This document shows positions 1 to 11,690 of a stretch of DNA of 64,000 nt, piece by piece. Source of the DNA: Loxodes magnus (taxonomy: Eukaryota; Ciliophora; Karyorelictea; Loxodida; Loxodidae). The stretch is taken from positions 161,829 through 225,828 of the forward strand of contig CAMPDV010000518.1 in the NCBI GenBank assembly GCA_946699065.1, given 5' to 3'. The position numbers and the translations under genes are program-made. Every line of letters begins with the position of its first letter. The first letter of the stretch is position 1. Below the pieces are notes generated by a model. The model searched no databases. It saw only the letters and a list, made by a program, of their open reading frames with translations, and was not told where the DNA came from.

Positions 1-310
1 GTTATTTACCAATATAGTCTTGAGTTAATCTATTCCATTGTTTAGTTGATCATAGTTGGTTAAAATTTCTCTAAGTTAAATCGAAAGGTTATAAATAGTT
101 TCCTCCTGTTTCTTGATAACTGATTTAAGTTACCTTATTTGTTCTGCGTCAATTCCATAAGTTTCAGGACCAACCATGCGCTTACCTTAATAAGGAGATG
201 AGGAGCTTGAGTTCTCAGTGGCCTGCTGTTTTTAATTTTAAATAAGAAGAGCTTTTTTTAGCCTTCTTTTTCTCGCCTTTACTAAGATGTTGCCCGATAT
301 GAAATTCCAT
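1..310 (-). pseudogene. Coiled-coil element protein, N-terminal part, frameshifted, cut by window edge
   Basis: Read on the minus strand with TAA/TAG as Gln, this gives a Lys/Ser-rich N-terminus (Met at 310), then a Ser cluster (SSSSSPYQGKR) and a predicted coiled coil containing KKQEETIYNL. The same order (Lys-rich, SSSSEGK, QETIYN, coiled coil) occurs in the copy at 9017-9858 and, more decayed, at 5255-5965, so these are copies of one element gene. The Met-proximal part and the coiled coil are in different frames, with the break near 215, so this copy is probably dead. It lies 1.6 kb from the terminal repeat at 1929, as expected for the right half of an element whose left half is outside the window. 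Molecular function unknown. Confidence 0.5.
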
Positions 311-840
311 TTTTTTTCCGATAGAGTATGTTAATGCCTACTTAGTTTTTCTTTAAAAAATAATCTTAAGAATATAAATATCAATTAATATGTCTTTTTT
401 GTATTTTCATATGTGTAGTATAAACTTTTTATTTACGCTTCATTCATCAGTCCTAATTAGCTTACTACTCATATTTATCTTCTTCTGCCTTTTCTATTGC
501 TTCAATTTTTCTAAATAATTCTATCATTGTAGTAGTTCATCCATTCACTCAAGAATTTCAATCCTTCTTCTAAATATTTTTTTAGAGAAAGCTTTTAATT
601 CTAAAATCGATTTATTTTAGCTGCTTTTAAGTTGGAAATTTAAGACTATAGTAGTTATTTTGAAGTGTCTTTATTATGAGTAATATTAGAAATTATAGAA
701 AATTGTTCTAAATTTGTATAGAGAGACTGTTTCTCTATTTAATTTAGTGCTTATATAAATTGGAAATTATCTTGCTTCATTATCATTATCTTCAAAGTAA
801 AAATGTACAGTTAGTATTGTTCTTATTATTTATATAGCAT

Positions 841-859
841 ATAATAATAATAATAATAA
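841..859. repeat. AAT microsatellite
   Basis: A short run of about six ATA/AAT units. It directly abuts the GC-richer stretch of the next feature and has no recognised function. Confidence 0.7.
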
Positions 860-885
860 AATTAAGTTTGGCAATCTTGGAGGAA

Positions 886-1128
886 TTTCACCTCTTCCTG
901 CCGATCGCCGGATTGCTCCGGGATTATATAAAAATGTTTAAAAATTTGATTTCCTCTCTCTCTCACTTGGTCATATTGTCTTCAGTTTCATCTTCCATTC
1001 TCTTCGATCTTGTCTATTCTTCTCTTGACTAGTTCTTCACCTATGGGATACTTCCTGGTACCAGAGTTTAAATCAGTTTTCAGTTGGGGGATTGCTCCTC
1101 CCTATTTATTTATTTATAATAAAAGTTA
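886..1128 (-). CDS. Short unrecognised open frame, locally GC-rich
   Basis: About 80 codons on the minus strand with clearly protein-like composition (mixed Glu, Arg, Lys, Gly, Pro), including TRKYPIGEELVKRRIDKI and, further on, NGRWNWRQYDQV, where both Trp are TGA. The DNA here is markedly richer in G and C than its flanks. The frame fades into the AAT microsatellite downstream. No start codon could be fixed, so this is probably an internal fragment of an element gene. It lies between the coiled-coil fragment and the right terminal repeat at 1929, where element B carries different sequence. I do not recognise the family. Confidence 0.35.
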
Positions 1129-1928
1129 TGAAATTGTAATTAGATAATAGGAAAATATAAGTACCTAATTGATATTCAAATGCCAGGCCTTGAGTATTAG
1201 CTTCACTTGCAGAGGATGCGCAGATGATCTGATTCTTCTTTCCAAAACTATAAAATAGATTTATAATTTAATAAATGAAACAAGTAAAGTTTTTACATTA
1301 ACTCACTTAAAGACTAATGTTATCAAATCTGAATGCATCTTGAATTAGATTTGGAAGAACTACTTATGATGAAAAATTTCATTAAAATAATTAAATTTAA
1401 GCTTTTAGTCTTGACAGTTAAAAGAATTTTTCTCTTTTTCTCTTTTTCTAGTTTTTTAATTTTTCGCTTGCTTTAATTAAAAAAATGTTCTGCTATACTA
1501 AATGATAATTTAATCTGTTCCTAATTTACTTTTATAGTTGTTAATTGAAATGTATTTCGCTAAATAGTTATCCTATTTCTAAGTCAAAACTGTTCTAAAG
1601 TAAGTATCTTACAAATGAACTAGTTTAATCTTGATTAGTTCATTAGATGTTCTCAGTTTCTTTATCTAGCATAATAATAATCTAATTTATGCTGAGTTTA
1701 AAATTTAATTACTCAAGATATTGGTTAAATATTTAGCAAAAATGAAATTTAAAAAAGCTAAAATTTGGAGTTCAAATAGAAACTTAGGATAATACTTATT
1801 TTAGTAAACTTATAAAGAAGAAAAAAGTGAGAGTTTTATAAAAAATTAGACTGAAAATAATATTTAACTTTGATAATTTTAAATTCTAAATTATGATATA
1901 CTCTTTATTATTATATTATTATAAATAA

Positions 1929-2324
1929 TCGATGTTGGCAGCGGTTAGGAGAACTAATAGGTAATCTGGTTTAGCGTATACTGCATTGTAAGTAATCTTA
2001 CACTAGATCCACCACTGGGAAGGGTGAATAAGCTCGGAAGAGACAAGCCTAATTTGCCCGAGGTTTCTCGCTAGCAATATGAACGTTTGACTGGGGGACC
2101 TTCTAATTAATGACTTAATAACTAACTCTTATATGGATCTTATTCAAGAAAATTGGAATTCTTGGTTCAAGATTCAAGAATCGTTTTTCATAAGCGGACT
2201 CTCCATTTGAAGAAGTTGGCGTGACTCATTGTACAGCTAGAATGAAAGCAAGAAGTATGAGAACACTTTTTTTAATATTAAATATTCATAATGAAAGGGC
2301 TATGCGCCAACAAGGTGCTACACA
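1929..2324 (+). repeat. Terminal repeat of mobile element (right end, first copy)
   Basis: About 396 bp clearly alignable to 11901-12304 and, inverted, to 7571-7980. Shared blocks include TAGGTAATCTG, ATACTGCATTG, CTAGATTCACCACTGGGAAG-type sequence, and CTTATTTGGATC-type sequence near the outer end. Orientation places the element interior to the left (1-1928). The extreme outer ten or so bases differ from the complete copy, so the tip is decayed. This block is much richer in G and C than its surroundings. Confidence 0.85.
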
Positions 2325-3258
2325 CTTTCTCAAAAATATCAATATTTAAATATAAAACTAAATCAAATGAAAGAAAATGAGTATACTGATTCTTATAAAT
2401 ACATATGAAAACTTATTTATATAGATCTAATTTGCTATTATGTAAAATAAAATGGAATCTAAGAAATAACATACCTCTCTTAATAAATAATTAAAAAATA
2501 AATAATATCTAACTTAGTTGAACAATCACCTTAATAAAATAAAGGACAATAATAACCGGAATCTTTATATAATCAGTAATTAAAGAACATCAAGTCTACA
2601 ATAAGAATTTTTAAAATAAAGATTAAAGATATAAAATTAGGTCAGATATTAGAAAAAAATAGACGAAAAACTAAATCGTCAATTTCCATATAAAAGAAGC
2701 ATTAAATAACTTAAATTCGTAAATGGTATATAAACTGGATGAGATTAACAAATAATTTAATTTAATCCTTTTAATACTCTAATTTTAGTTTTCTTCGTAC
2801 CAATATCAAATAAAAGAACTCTAAGAAAATAAGCAAAATAATAAGAAATTATTAAAGAATCAATGGATAACAGGGATACATCTATGGTTATTTATAATAA
2901 AAGAATAATAATAAAGTAAATTAAGAAAAATAAGCTTCTATATATGAAAAAGTAGCATAATTATAAAAGATGCTGGTGAAAACCAAATTTATGAAAAGAA
3001 TACAAAATTCATAGTAAATTAATTAATTAATTAGCGTGATATCACCGTTAATAGGTTTGATACAAATTAACCATTAATGCTTATTTAAATGTTCTCATAA
3101 TCTAAATTGTATTGGTATAGACATCAAATAATCAAGTAAGCTTCTACAAAAGGTAAATTTTTTATTCTAAATTTATTCTTTAATCTTGTTGTAATCCCAA
3201 CAGTCTTCTAAAATAAAGTCCAAGAAAGAATAAAAATTAAAAAAAATTAAATGATCAT
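2325..3258. other. No supported gene
   Basis: AT-rich sequence between two element ends. No motif, domain or RNA gene could be supported. Confidence 0.5.
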
Positions 3259-3430
3259 CAGTCGAACCTTTGTACCGAAATTGAGAATTTTCTGACAAGT
3301 TAGGCCTGTTTCTTCCGAGCTTTTCCACACTTATTCGTGGCGATATCATGTGCGAGATTACTCACAATGCAGCATAAACTACATCAGATTACCTAAAACT
3401 TCTCCCTTTTTTCTATCGACATCCATTAAT
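3259..3430 (-). repeat. Terminal repeat, truncated (left end of element A)
   Basis: Inverted copy of the inner ~170 bp of the terminal repeat, ending in the inner-edge motif GACATCCATT that also ends the 7571-7980 copy. The outer ~230 bp are missing. Orientation places its element interior to the right. Confidence 0.8.
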
Positions 3431-5240
3431 ATAATAAAAGAGATATTTTAAATATAACTTACTTAAACTGATATACTGAAAAAATCTTTATAATAGTAAA
3501 TCTAGCATTTTTTAAATAACTTTTAGATGAAAAAGGATCTTATATAAAATACAAATTTTAAACAAGGATGACGTATTGAAGAAATCCAAAGCCTTCTTTT
3601 AGATAAAAAAAAGCCATTTTCAAGATTTTTTGACTATTTTAAGAACGTTATTAATGATAAAAATATTTGATAAAAATTTAACTGAAATGAAGATATATGA
3701 ATCAAGTAATTTAAAATTTGTAAAACTAAATCTGGTTTAATAATATAGAAGGAAAAATGTTTTTTAATTATTTATTATTATAAAAGTTGATAATTATTTA
3801 AAATGAGATTATATAAAGATTAAAAAAATAATTTAAGAGTTAACATTTTATACTCAATATTTTTACGATTAGAAACTAAAAATATCACTTTTAGTTGCAA
3901 AATAAATAAGAAAAAAATAATCTTTGATCAAGAAACTAGAAAGTAAAAAATAAAGTATTATAGTACTCACTATATAAAAATTTTAGTATATTAATTAAAT
4001 TAAGAATCACATTTATTTTAAACTAAGATTATATGCGGAGTAATTTATTGTAAAAAATTATGATCATTAGTAAAAATACGTATCAATAATATAATTCTAG
4101 ATTTTATCTTTTTATGCAATTTTTTTTATTCATGAAAAAAAATGTTTAATTATATATACAATGAAAAGTTTTAAATACAATTTAAATTAATTTGGAATTT
4201 ACTCGAAGGGTGATGCTATTTTTAAAGAATGAATTTCTTCCTTCATAATTTAACATAATATTTGGGTAAAAGGTAGTTAGAACTTTTTAAATATTCTTGA
4301 AGATTGCCATGTTTTGTCTGCCATTTCTATAATTTATTTTTCCATTCATTATTTGGTTAAGCAATCAAAAATATCTAAATAAGCAATCAAGTTTATTTAT
4401 TTTAAATTAAACTAATTAGTTTTATTATATTTTTCTAAACCAAAATACTTTTTATTTTAATTTAATCCTAAATTATTTTATGATATCATCTTTATTTATC
4501 GATTGAATATTATTCATTTTTACTTAGATTTGTTTTCAAATTTTTTACATATTTTTAAATACTTTTTCACTTTATTTATCTACTTTAATACATGCGTTTT
4601 TAGCTTTTATCTCTAAATAAAAAAATTCTATCTTCTCTATAAAATTGCTTTAAAGAGAAAAAAAGGTAAATAAATTTTGTAAACATTTAAAGCTTAGAAA
4701 ATTCTTTATAAGTTTTTACAAAAGAAGATACCTTTTCAGATATTAAATGATAGAAAATTAAGAAATTAGTAGCAATAAATCTAACTAATTTAACATTTAA
4801 TAAATAATTGTATTTAATTTACTAATATTAATTTTAATAAGCTATTGCAACAGTTCTCTATAACATAAGAACTATATTTAAGTATACAAATCTAGAGAGC
4901 AAGCACAGAATTATTTGGCATTTTAATAGTTTGAAAACTTCTGATACTAAAGTCTTAATATACGCTTTAAAATTCAAAGAGGGTAAAATTATTAAAATTT
5001 CTAATTAAAAAGATTTCTTAAAGTATATTACAAAAGATATAAATTCAAAATGCTTATTTTTCTAATAAAGTTATAGAAATGTTTATCTAATAATAAAGAA
5101 GACTGAGAGCAAAATAGTTAACATCAGTATAACTGTGACTTTAAACAAACTGTTAAGTAATTTATTATCTTTATATTTTTTTATTTATAAAATTTAGCTA
5201 AAATTAAAATAAAAATTATTAAATTAATGGCAATAATAAT
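3431..5240. other. Element A interior, no supported gene
   Basis: Mostly AT-rich. A plus-strand frame at about 4890-5160 has mildly protein-like composition, but it could not be matched to anything and is not called as a gene. Confidence 0.4.
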
Positions 5241-5254
5241 GAACTAAAAGTTAA

Positions 5255-5965
5255 AAAATCTTGCATTATCTAAGATCTCAACTAGTTTTTTGCATCCAAT
5301 TTTTGGATGTGAATGGATACCACAACTAAGTTTTTTATTTTGGAGGTAACCATTAAAAATCTTTGAGTTTCCTGTAAATATTTTTCTCTTGTAGATTCTG
5401 GTTTAAGTAATTCTGAGATTATTAAACGTCTTTCACGTTCTTTGTTTTTCTTTTATTTAGATTTATTCTAACCAACATAATTTCTTAATAAATGTCGATT
5501 TTACTTGCAAAACTAACATTGTTTGACTTGATATTTTTGAAGTTTTTACTAAAATACTTTTTTCAAACATAATCAATTCTAACCATTAAATTCTAGTCAA
5601 TCCTTCCATCGTTCTGCTTTTCTTAGAAATTCGTTTATTACAATCTTTTTCAATAATCATATCATGGTTTCATTTAAGATTCGTTAAAAATGTTAGTACA
5701 GTTGCTATTCTGTACTAAATGCTTCTAGATTAACTGAGTTCTAGTTACTAACAATTAATTATTTAAATCTTCTATGTAATTCATTAATTCTCATTTTTCT
5801 CCTTGATCGTAAATTGTTTCTTGATACTCTTAGATTGGCGTTTTCATTCAATATTGCTTGAATTTTTCTCAACTGTACAAATCATAATTTTACCTTCTGA
5901 GGAGGAGCTTGATTACTCTTCTAGTTGTTGCTATTCCACAGATTATTGCCCTTATATTTAGTATT
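5255..5965 (-). pseudogene. Coiled-coil element protein (element A copy), decayed
   Basis: Homologous to 9017-9858. Shared protein landmarks in order are a Gln/Glu stretch followed by SSSSSEGK, then a KNVKDVQQ block (KNVKNAQQ in B), then a C-terminal block with VVVSIH (GVVSIH in B). At least two frame changes are needed to follow the alignment, and the N-terminal Met region is not recognisable. Conservation of the C-terminal block between copies fixes the true frame in a region where all frames are nearly open. Function unknown. Confidence 0.55.
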
Positions 5966-6206
5966 ATATATTTTTAAAATATCTAAAATTAGATCCACTT
6001 TCATAGATTCCATGAATCGAATATTAGATTATTATTGACACTAAAAATATTTAATAAAAATTTAAATATTAAATTAATAAAAATAACATTTGAAAGCATT
6101 TTAATAGATCATTTTCCATAATATGAAATTTATATGTTTTAAGCATTTACAAATATTTAATTTCATTAAATTTTAATTAATTTAGTAAATATTTAATCTG
6201 TCAAAA

Positions 6207-7170
6207 TCATTCAAGTCTACTCCATTTCCCTGATTTCAACTCATAGCTCAATAAATTACGGTTAAAATTGTATTGAAATACTTGTTTGGAAACTTGAATC
6301 GGTTAAGTATAGTCACATCCATAACTTTCATAAATAGGATATTTTTCTCCTTTAGCTGTAATTGTTTTTAAATCATAGATTTAAGTTTGTATTTATGAAC
6401 GATTTCCATATATTAAAAAACACCTTATATAGGGAATATAAACTGCTGAACTTTTTTCAGCTTCCAGTAATTTCTAATCGCACAAAGTTCAGTTATTTGT
6501 CATACTGTTGAATAACTAAATTTCATTCTATTCTTCTTTTTTTAATAGACTATACCCTCCAAAAATAAAAATTATCTTATCCAGTTAATCGCATCCAAAG
6601 AATCTGGCAGGAATTAGAATTTACTATATTTATTTGAAGTTTTTTTATTCTAGATTAAACACTTCACATTCAAATACATTTTAAACAGTATTTTAATTAC
6701 AAAAAGTCTCTCCTGAAATAATATAAACTAATTTTTTTTTGTCATAGTTTGTTTTATGTCAATATCTCTTAAATTTCATTTTGTACTCTTAAATATCTTA
6801 CTAACAATAAATTGTAAATCTTTGTTTGTTAGGTCTGTTATCTCCTGATATAATAATAGCTTAATTTTTTATTTATTCCACTTAAGTGTAATTATTGATT
6901 GTAGGCTAAAATTAGCAAGCTTTTTGCACATATTATTTTTTGTTAATAGATCAAGAAGTTATAATAGAAGTATCTCGACAAACTGTCATAATATTGCTAA
7001 TTCGGTTAATAAAATTTGGGCAAACTTCATATTTTATAACTCCTATTCCAAATTTTGCAAATTATCTACATCCTGCATAGACTGAAGAGCTTCTAATAAT
7101 TTTTCTAAGATAAAGCAGTTTAGCAAGGTGATTTATTTATTCTACTTGCATATTATTATAATTTTTATTT
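6207..7170 (-). CDS. Kelch-repeat (beta-propeller) protein, N-terminal coiled coil, partial or frameshifted
   Basis: Minus-strand translation gives kelch units: IPARFFG, then DKIIFIFGGY (the hydrophobic-Gly-Gly kelch signature), then LFNSMTNNWTLC with the conserved kelch Trp, and a further unit ending in SGKWSRLE before a TGA at 6207-6209. The Trp of NNWTLC is a TGA codon, while that of SGKW is TGG. Upstream, at about 6850-7150, a Leu/Gln/Glu-rich stretch (LEQELQNMKF) looks like a coiled coil, but it is in a different frame, so an intron or frameshift separates the two. Kelch propellers usually mediate protein binding. Only two or three blades are visible where six are usual, so the gene is truncated or cryptic. 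It may be host DNA captured by element A. Confidence 0.6.
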
Positions 7171-7570
7171 ACAGTTATTTAAAAATGTTTCCTCTTTAAA
7201 ATTTTAAAATATGTAGCAAAATTAAAACAAATCTAAATTATTCTAATATAAATAAATAGGCTAGTAAAATTAAAAAATAAAAGAATCTTTAACTAAATAG
7301 AAAGAAATATAATTTTACAAATTAAATCAATTTAAAGTTATCTCTCTAATCATTTAATCATCTAATAATTAAATTATAAACAATTAAATTTGTCTAAAAT
7401 ATAATTAAAATTAAGTAAATATTATAAATACTAAATAATTTAATAGATTACTTTAATATTTAATTAAATAATATTTTATTCATTATATCAAAAATATTAA
7501 TTATCATATTATTTTTTTATTTTTGTGTAATGCTAAAAGATTATCACTATAAATAATAAATACAAATTAT

Positions 7571-7980
7571 TATAGAGCACGTAGTACCTCATTGGCGCGC
7601 ATCTCTTTCAATATTAATATTTAATATTAAGGAAAATGTTCTCATGTTTCTTGTTAAAATTCTAGAGGTCCGATGAGTCATGTCAGCTTCTCCAAATGGG
7701 GAATCTTCTTATTAAAATCTATTCTTAAATCTTGAGTCAAATGCTTCAGTCTTCTTGAATAAGTTCCAAATAAGAATTAGTTATTAAATAGGTAATTAGA
7801 AGGCCCTTCAATCAAACTTTCATACTGCTAGAGAGAACCCTTGGGATAAGTTAGGTATGTCTCAATGGAGCTTATCTCCCTTCCCCGTGGTGGCATCTAA
7901 TGTGAGATTACTCGCAATGCAGTATGCACTGCACCAGATTACCTACCAATTTATCTGAAGAAGCGGACATCCATTTTATT
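7571..7980 (-). repeat. Left terminal inverted repeat of element B
   Basis: Inverted copy of 11901-12304. Near its inner edge it holds the AGTATGCACTGCA block and the inner-edge motif GACATCCATTTTATT. A stretch near the outer end (GGCGCGCATCTCTTTC) is GC-rich for this genome. Confidence 0.85.
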
Positions 7981-8011
7981 TTTTATATATAATAAAATTA
8001 AGGGAGTAGGT

Positions 8012-8995
8012 GTATGCATGGTATTAAAGAAGAACTTAATAGTACTGAAGAATCTATTTAAGTAATTTTAATTAGAGAAGATTTATTACAGCAAAACTGG
8101 ACAATATTTTCATCTTATCTTGCTAAATACCAGATAATAATAAAAGTTAGGAAATTAAGGACCAATCATACAATCAAATTAATTACTTTTGAATAAATTC
8201 CCTATAATTCTCATATTTTAATGGGAGACTTCTATGCTCTTTTATTGGAATATTGAGATAATCCTATTAATAATTAAGATAGCACTAATAAATTATAAGT
8301 TTTCTAATATAAAATGAACTTTATATAGTTAATGATAGCAATAGTAATACTTTTATACATAAAGGAACAGGACTTCTGTATTGCAATTATTATATTATAA
8401 CCATATTAAAGCTATAAAAATTATGGATGAGAAGATTTGAGAAATGACAGCATGACATTTATTTCCAATCGTTGACAAGAGGACAAAATAAGCAAATTAT
8501 AAGAGTTTACAGCCCAGAAAAACCAGAGGAATACAAATTTGAAACCTATTGATGAATGAAAACTTCAACAAACTTTAATTTGTGACAAACTTAATAAAGA
8601 CGGCGTCACATTAATTTATTATTAAAATAAATAGTTACTTTAATATTAGTCAGTTTGTAAATTTTAAAGCATACTACAATTACCTATTTACTGATTATAT
8701 GCCAACTATAGTAGATTTTCTCTTATAATAAATTTTAATTATGATAAAATTGTCTAATGAAAATATAAAATTAGTAAACTAAAAGATCCTATTGATAGAT
8801 TAAAATACTAATAATCATTCTTTGGAGCCTACATTTAATTTTCTATTGGCAAAGATAATTTAGAGTCATAATATTATTGCAGTTAACAATTAAGATAATA
8901 AGGATGAAATATTAAGTTCATTTTTTCCAAACCATTAAAATAAAAAATTGCAAGAGGATTCGTAAAAAATGCATTGATTCAAAAAGTGTTAATTA
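8012..8995 (+). pseudogene. Decayed transposase, piggyBac-like (tentative)
   Basis: A plus-strand coding stretch begins at Met 8014. Around 8430-8560 two adjacent frames together resemble the first catalytic block of piggyBac (DDE_Tnp_1_7) transposases. NDSMTFISNR aligns to the family's Asp-Glu-Ser-Met...Gly-Arg motif, then after a frame change comes IIRVYSPEKPEEYKFE, which aligns to the family's (K/R)-(Q/V)-Y-x-P-x-K-P-x-(K/x)-(Y/W) block. At 8690-8720 a third frame reads FTDYMPTIVDFLL, loosely like the Phe-Asp-Asn-x-(F/Y)-(T/S) block. The catalytic Asp appears as Asn, and frames change at least twice, so it would be inactive. Ciliates do use piggyBac-derived transposases. The similarity is by eye only and may be wrong. 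Confidence 0.35.
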
Positions 8996-9016
8996 AGAGT
9001 ATAAAAAGGTTTTAGT

Positions 9017-9858
9017 TCAATCAATAAGAATAATATATAGATATATAGTAAACTAAAAGTAATTAAAGTTTAGCATTCCCTGGATTTTCAACCAGGTTTT
9101 TGCTACCATTTTTTTAGCGTGGATGGATACCACGCCATTTTTTTTTGTGGATGGAACCACTGAGAATCTTCTGTCTTTTATAAGAATATCTTCTTCTTGT
9201 AAATTCCCGTTTCGGTGATTCAGAGTCTGCTAAGCATTCTTAACGTTCTTTGTTGTTCTTTCATCTAAATTTATCTCCACTGATCGCAATTTTGTAATAG
9301 GTGTCACTTTGATTTGCAATAATAGCAATTTTTGATTGGTCTTTTCTTGAATCTCTTCAGAAATACTTTTTTTTCAAGTTAATCGATTCTTTGGAGTAAT
9401 TCTATATTAATCTTTTCGTCATTCTATTTTTCTTGGATGTTTGTTTATGTAGAAACTTTTTCAATAATCATATTTTGTTCTTGCTTAAAATTCGATTGAG
9501 ATTATTCATATAGTTACTATTCCGTGACTAAATTATTTTAAATCAATTGTCGTCTTATTATTAGTAGCTCGTTGTTTTAATCTTCGATAGTATTCATTAG
9601 TTCTCTTATTTTTTCCCCTTGATTGTAAATTGTTTCCTAATAATTTTGTATTATTGTTTTCATTTAGTCAATTTATATTTAGATTTCTGATTATTTTTGT
9701 ACTTTTACTGGATTCGTCTCTATTGTTCCAATTATAACTTTTCCTTCAGATGAGGAACTTGATTTATCTTCTTCTTGTTATTGTTTCTGCATTAGTTTCG
9801 CAGCTTTCCTTTTTGCGTTCTTAATTTGGTTTTTGGAAAGGCGAATAGATTATTCCAT
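9017..9858 (-). CDS. Coiled-coil element protein (element B copy)
   Basis: Starts at Met 9858 (MEQSIRLSKNQIKNAKRK), continues through a Gln/Glu stretch and SSSSEGK, then a long coiled coil (INIELLQRIDQLEKK and similar heptads). After a run of eight A's the frame must shift by one to continue as SISEEIQEKTNQKLLLLQ, then a basic C-terminal block with RRFSVVPSTKKNGVVSIH. The C-terminal block is conserved in element A, which supports the shift being a mutation, programmed slippage or sequencing indel rather than a wrong frame choice. It is about 270 residues with no membrane segment or recognised enzyme motif. A structural or DNA-binding role is speculation. The gene is oriented opposite to its neighbours in the element. 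Confidence 0.55.
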
Positions 9859-10154
9859 TTTTTTTTCATCAATAAGAATAATTTAATTAGTAAGTAATAT
9901 TCATAGTATAGCTTGTAATCTTTGGAAATATTTTTAAGCATCATGTGTGAAAATTCAGGAAAAATAAAGTGATGAAAAAGTTCTACTTCTCAATGAAAGC
10001 TCTAAAGAAATTTTTTTCACAAACAAAGAAAAATATAAATTCTAAACATAAAAAAGTAAATAATTTTATGCAAGAAAAACATAAAAAATTATTAAATTAT
10101 AAGAATTTTTAATATTTAATAAGCATTAAAAATAAAAATTAAAAAAAAGATGCC

Positions 10155-10439
10155 ATGATTAAAAACAGGATTTTTCGCGGCTACAAAAAGGCAGGAGTTA
10201 AGAACATCCTAGAAAGGCTAGGGCCAGGAAAAAGGAACAAAAAGGTCATCTATCAAATTGACTTTCCCACTTCCGAAGAAAATATTAGGAAATAAGTTAA
10301 AATTATTATGCGCTAGGAAGTCTCCAATCTCACAAAAAAATAGTAAATAAGCTATGAATAGCTGATAAAAGTGGTGCTAGACCTCCAGGAAGAGATATAA
10401 AAGTTGAAGAAGACGATAAGAAGTTAAAGGAAAACTTGA
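10155..10439 (+). CDS. Small basic coiled-coil protein, 94 residues
   Basis: One uninterrupted frame from Met 10155 to TGA 10437-10439. The start is basic (MIKNRIFRGYKKAG), with an LGPGKRNKK segment, then DFPTSEENIRKQ and a C-terminal helix with heptad spacing (VVLDLQEEIQKLKKTI). Local GC is higher than the flanks. It ends about 45 bp before the membrane-protein fragment. In many DNA-binding proteins a basic head is followed by a coiled coil, but no family is recognised. Confidence 0.5.
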
Positions 10440-10484
10440 AATTGAATAGGAAATAGAATCGAAATTCATGAATTAAGAAAGAGA

Positions 10485-11690
10485 TTTTAATTCCATTTTT
10501 TATAATTTTATCTGTTTTGACTATGGATTTTATACTTAGATTGTTAGGTTATAGATTCAAAAACGCTAAAGCACTAAAAAAGCTTCTAAATTTATATTAA
10601 TATGAGACAGTAATAGGATTTTATTTAGGCTAATGTTTAAACTTAAATTTCGCTATTTTTATATAAATTTACTATTTAGATTTTAAAGAAATATTTTCAA
10701 TTTTAAGTTAGCTATTTGCTTCCATACTTCTTGTAAGTTACTCATATACAGATCATTTAAGTGCTAGTTATTATAGCTTCTTTCAGAATAGTTTTAAATT
10801 TTTATCTAAAATAGTAATAAAGTCAAGAGCAAGAATAATAAACTTAAATCAGGAATAAATTTAATATTTTCTTCTAGGATTTCTAGCCTAATAAGTTATC
10901 TCTCTATTATCCAGCATTTATTATCAGTCGATTCTTCTTATCTTCCTTGCTTATATTACTTATAAATCACCAAAAAGTTCAAATAGTTCTAATGACTCTT
11001 ACCTGCTTTTTTTAAATCCTCTTTCTGATCTTTTATAAACTTTTTTAAAATATTAAAAGAAACTATTTTGAGTGCGTAGTAGAAACTTTTTTGAATTGCA
11101 TTTATCTAACTAATTTTTATTTCAATGCATAAAAAGAAAAAATGCAATTGGAAGGAATTAATAGCAAGTAGATAAGTGAAGTAGGAGATTTCAAATTATA
11201 CTCCTCTAGTATTTTTATTTTTATGGTATCAATGGGAATGATAATATTAAACATTAGAAACTTTATTTAGCAATATAGAGAAAAAAGAAAAAATAAAGAT
11301 GAGAAGATAAAACCAACTAATTTTGCTAATGATACTTCTTAAACTTAATGACAAGAGCATTCGTAAATAATTTCTTAAGAGCTTAGATAATAGATTGATT
11401 TAAATTTTGTGGACTAATAATTAGAAAACAAAAGAAATATCAAAAATAAAAAATTTTTAATTAAGAAATTATAGAAGAAAAAAAGCAAGATAATTTAATT
11501 TAAAAATAACTCATTAGACTTTAAGATGATGGGAATAAAATAATTTCTTAGTAAAATAATTAAAAAATGAAACATTAAAATAAAGGAATATAAAAGGAAA
11601 ATATATTAAAAGGAACTTACCAGAAAAGCAGGCCAAGAAAAAAAAATTATAGCTAAATCTTAGCTTTGAGATATGAAGAAAAAGTTTTAG
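10485..11690 (+). pseudogene. C-terminal fragment of the cysteine-rich membrane-protein family, carried in element B
   Basis: Strongly similar at the DNA level to the 3' part of the minus-strand gene 18872-22831. Shared protein landmarks are SYRFKNAK / GYRFKNAK, NLYQYE(A/T)VIGFYLGQ, LNLNFAIFIQIY and, near the end, ILNIRNFIQQYREKRK. It encodes several membrane helices plus a charged tail. The cysteine-rich ectodomain and signal peptide are absent, and the frame changes around 10760-10900 relative to the intact gene, so it cannot make the full protein. The 5' edge of homology (TTAATTCCATTTTT) is abrupt, consistent with capture of a host gene piece by the element. Confidence 0.75.

Larger units (their letters stand above)
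3259..7570. mobile_element. Element A: truncated copy of the terminal-repeat element
   Basis: It begins with the truncated left terminal repeat and contains a minus-strand coiled-coil gene homologous to that of element B in the same orientation. It runs directly into the left end of element B without a right terminal repeat of its own. The 1.8 kb between the left repeat and the coiled-coil gene (3431-5240) shows no convincing coding match to element B. The kelch gene at 6207-7170 has no counterpart in element B, so it is either cargo or host DNA the element landed beside. Boundaries on the right are inferred. Confidence 0.55.

Noticed and set aside
9060..9340. CCHC zinc knuckle (C-x2-C-x4-H-x4-C) in the element B coiled-coil gene, suggesting a Gag protein
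   Set aside because: It appears only in one alternative frame. The neighbouring frame has better composition and its C-terminal block is conserved in element A, so the knuckle is a frame artefact.
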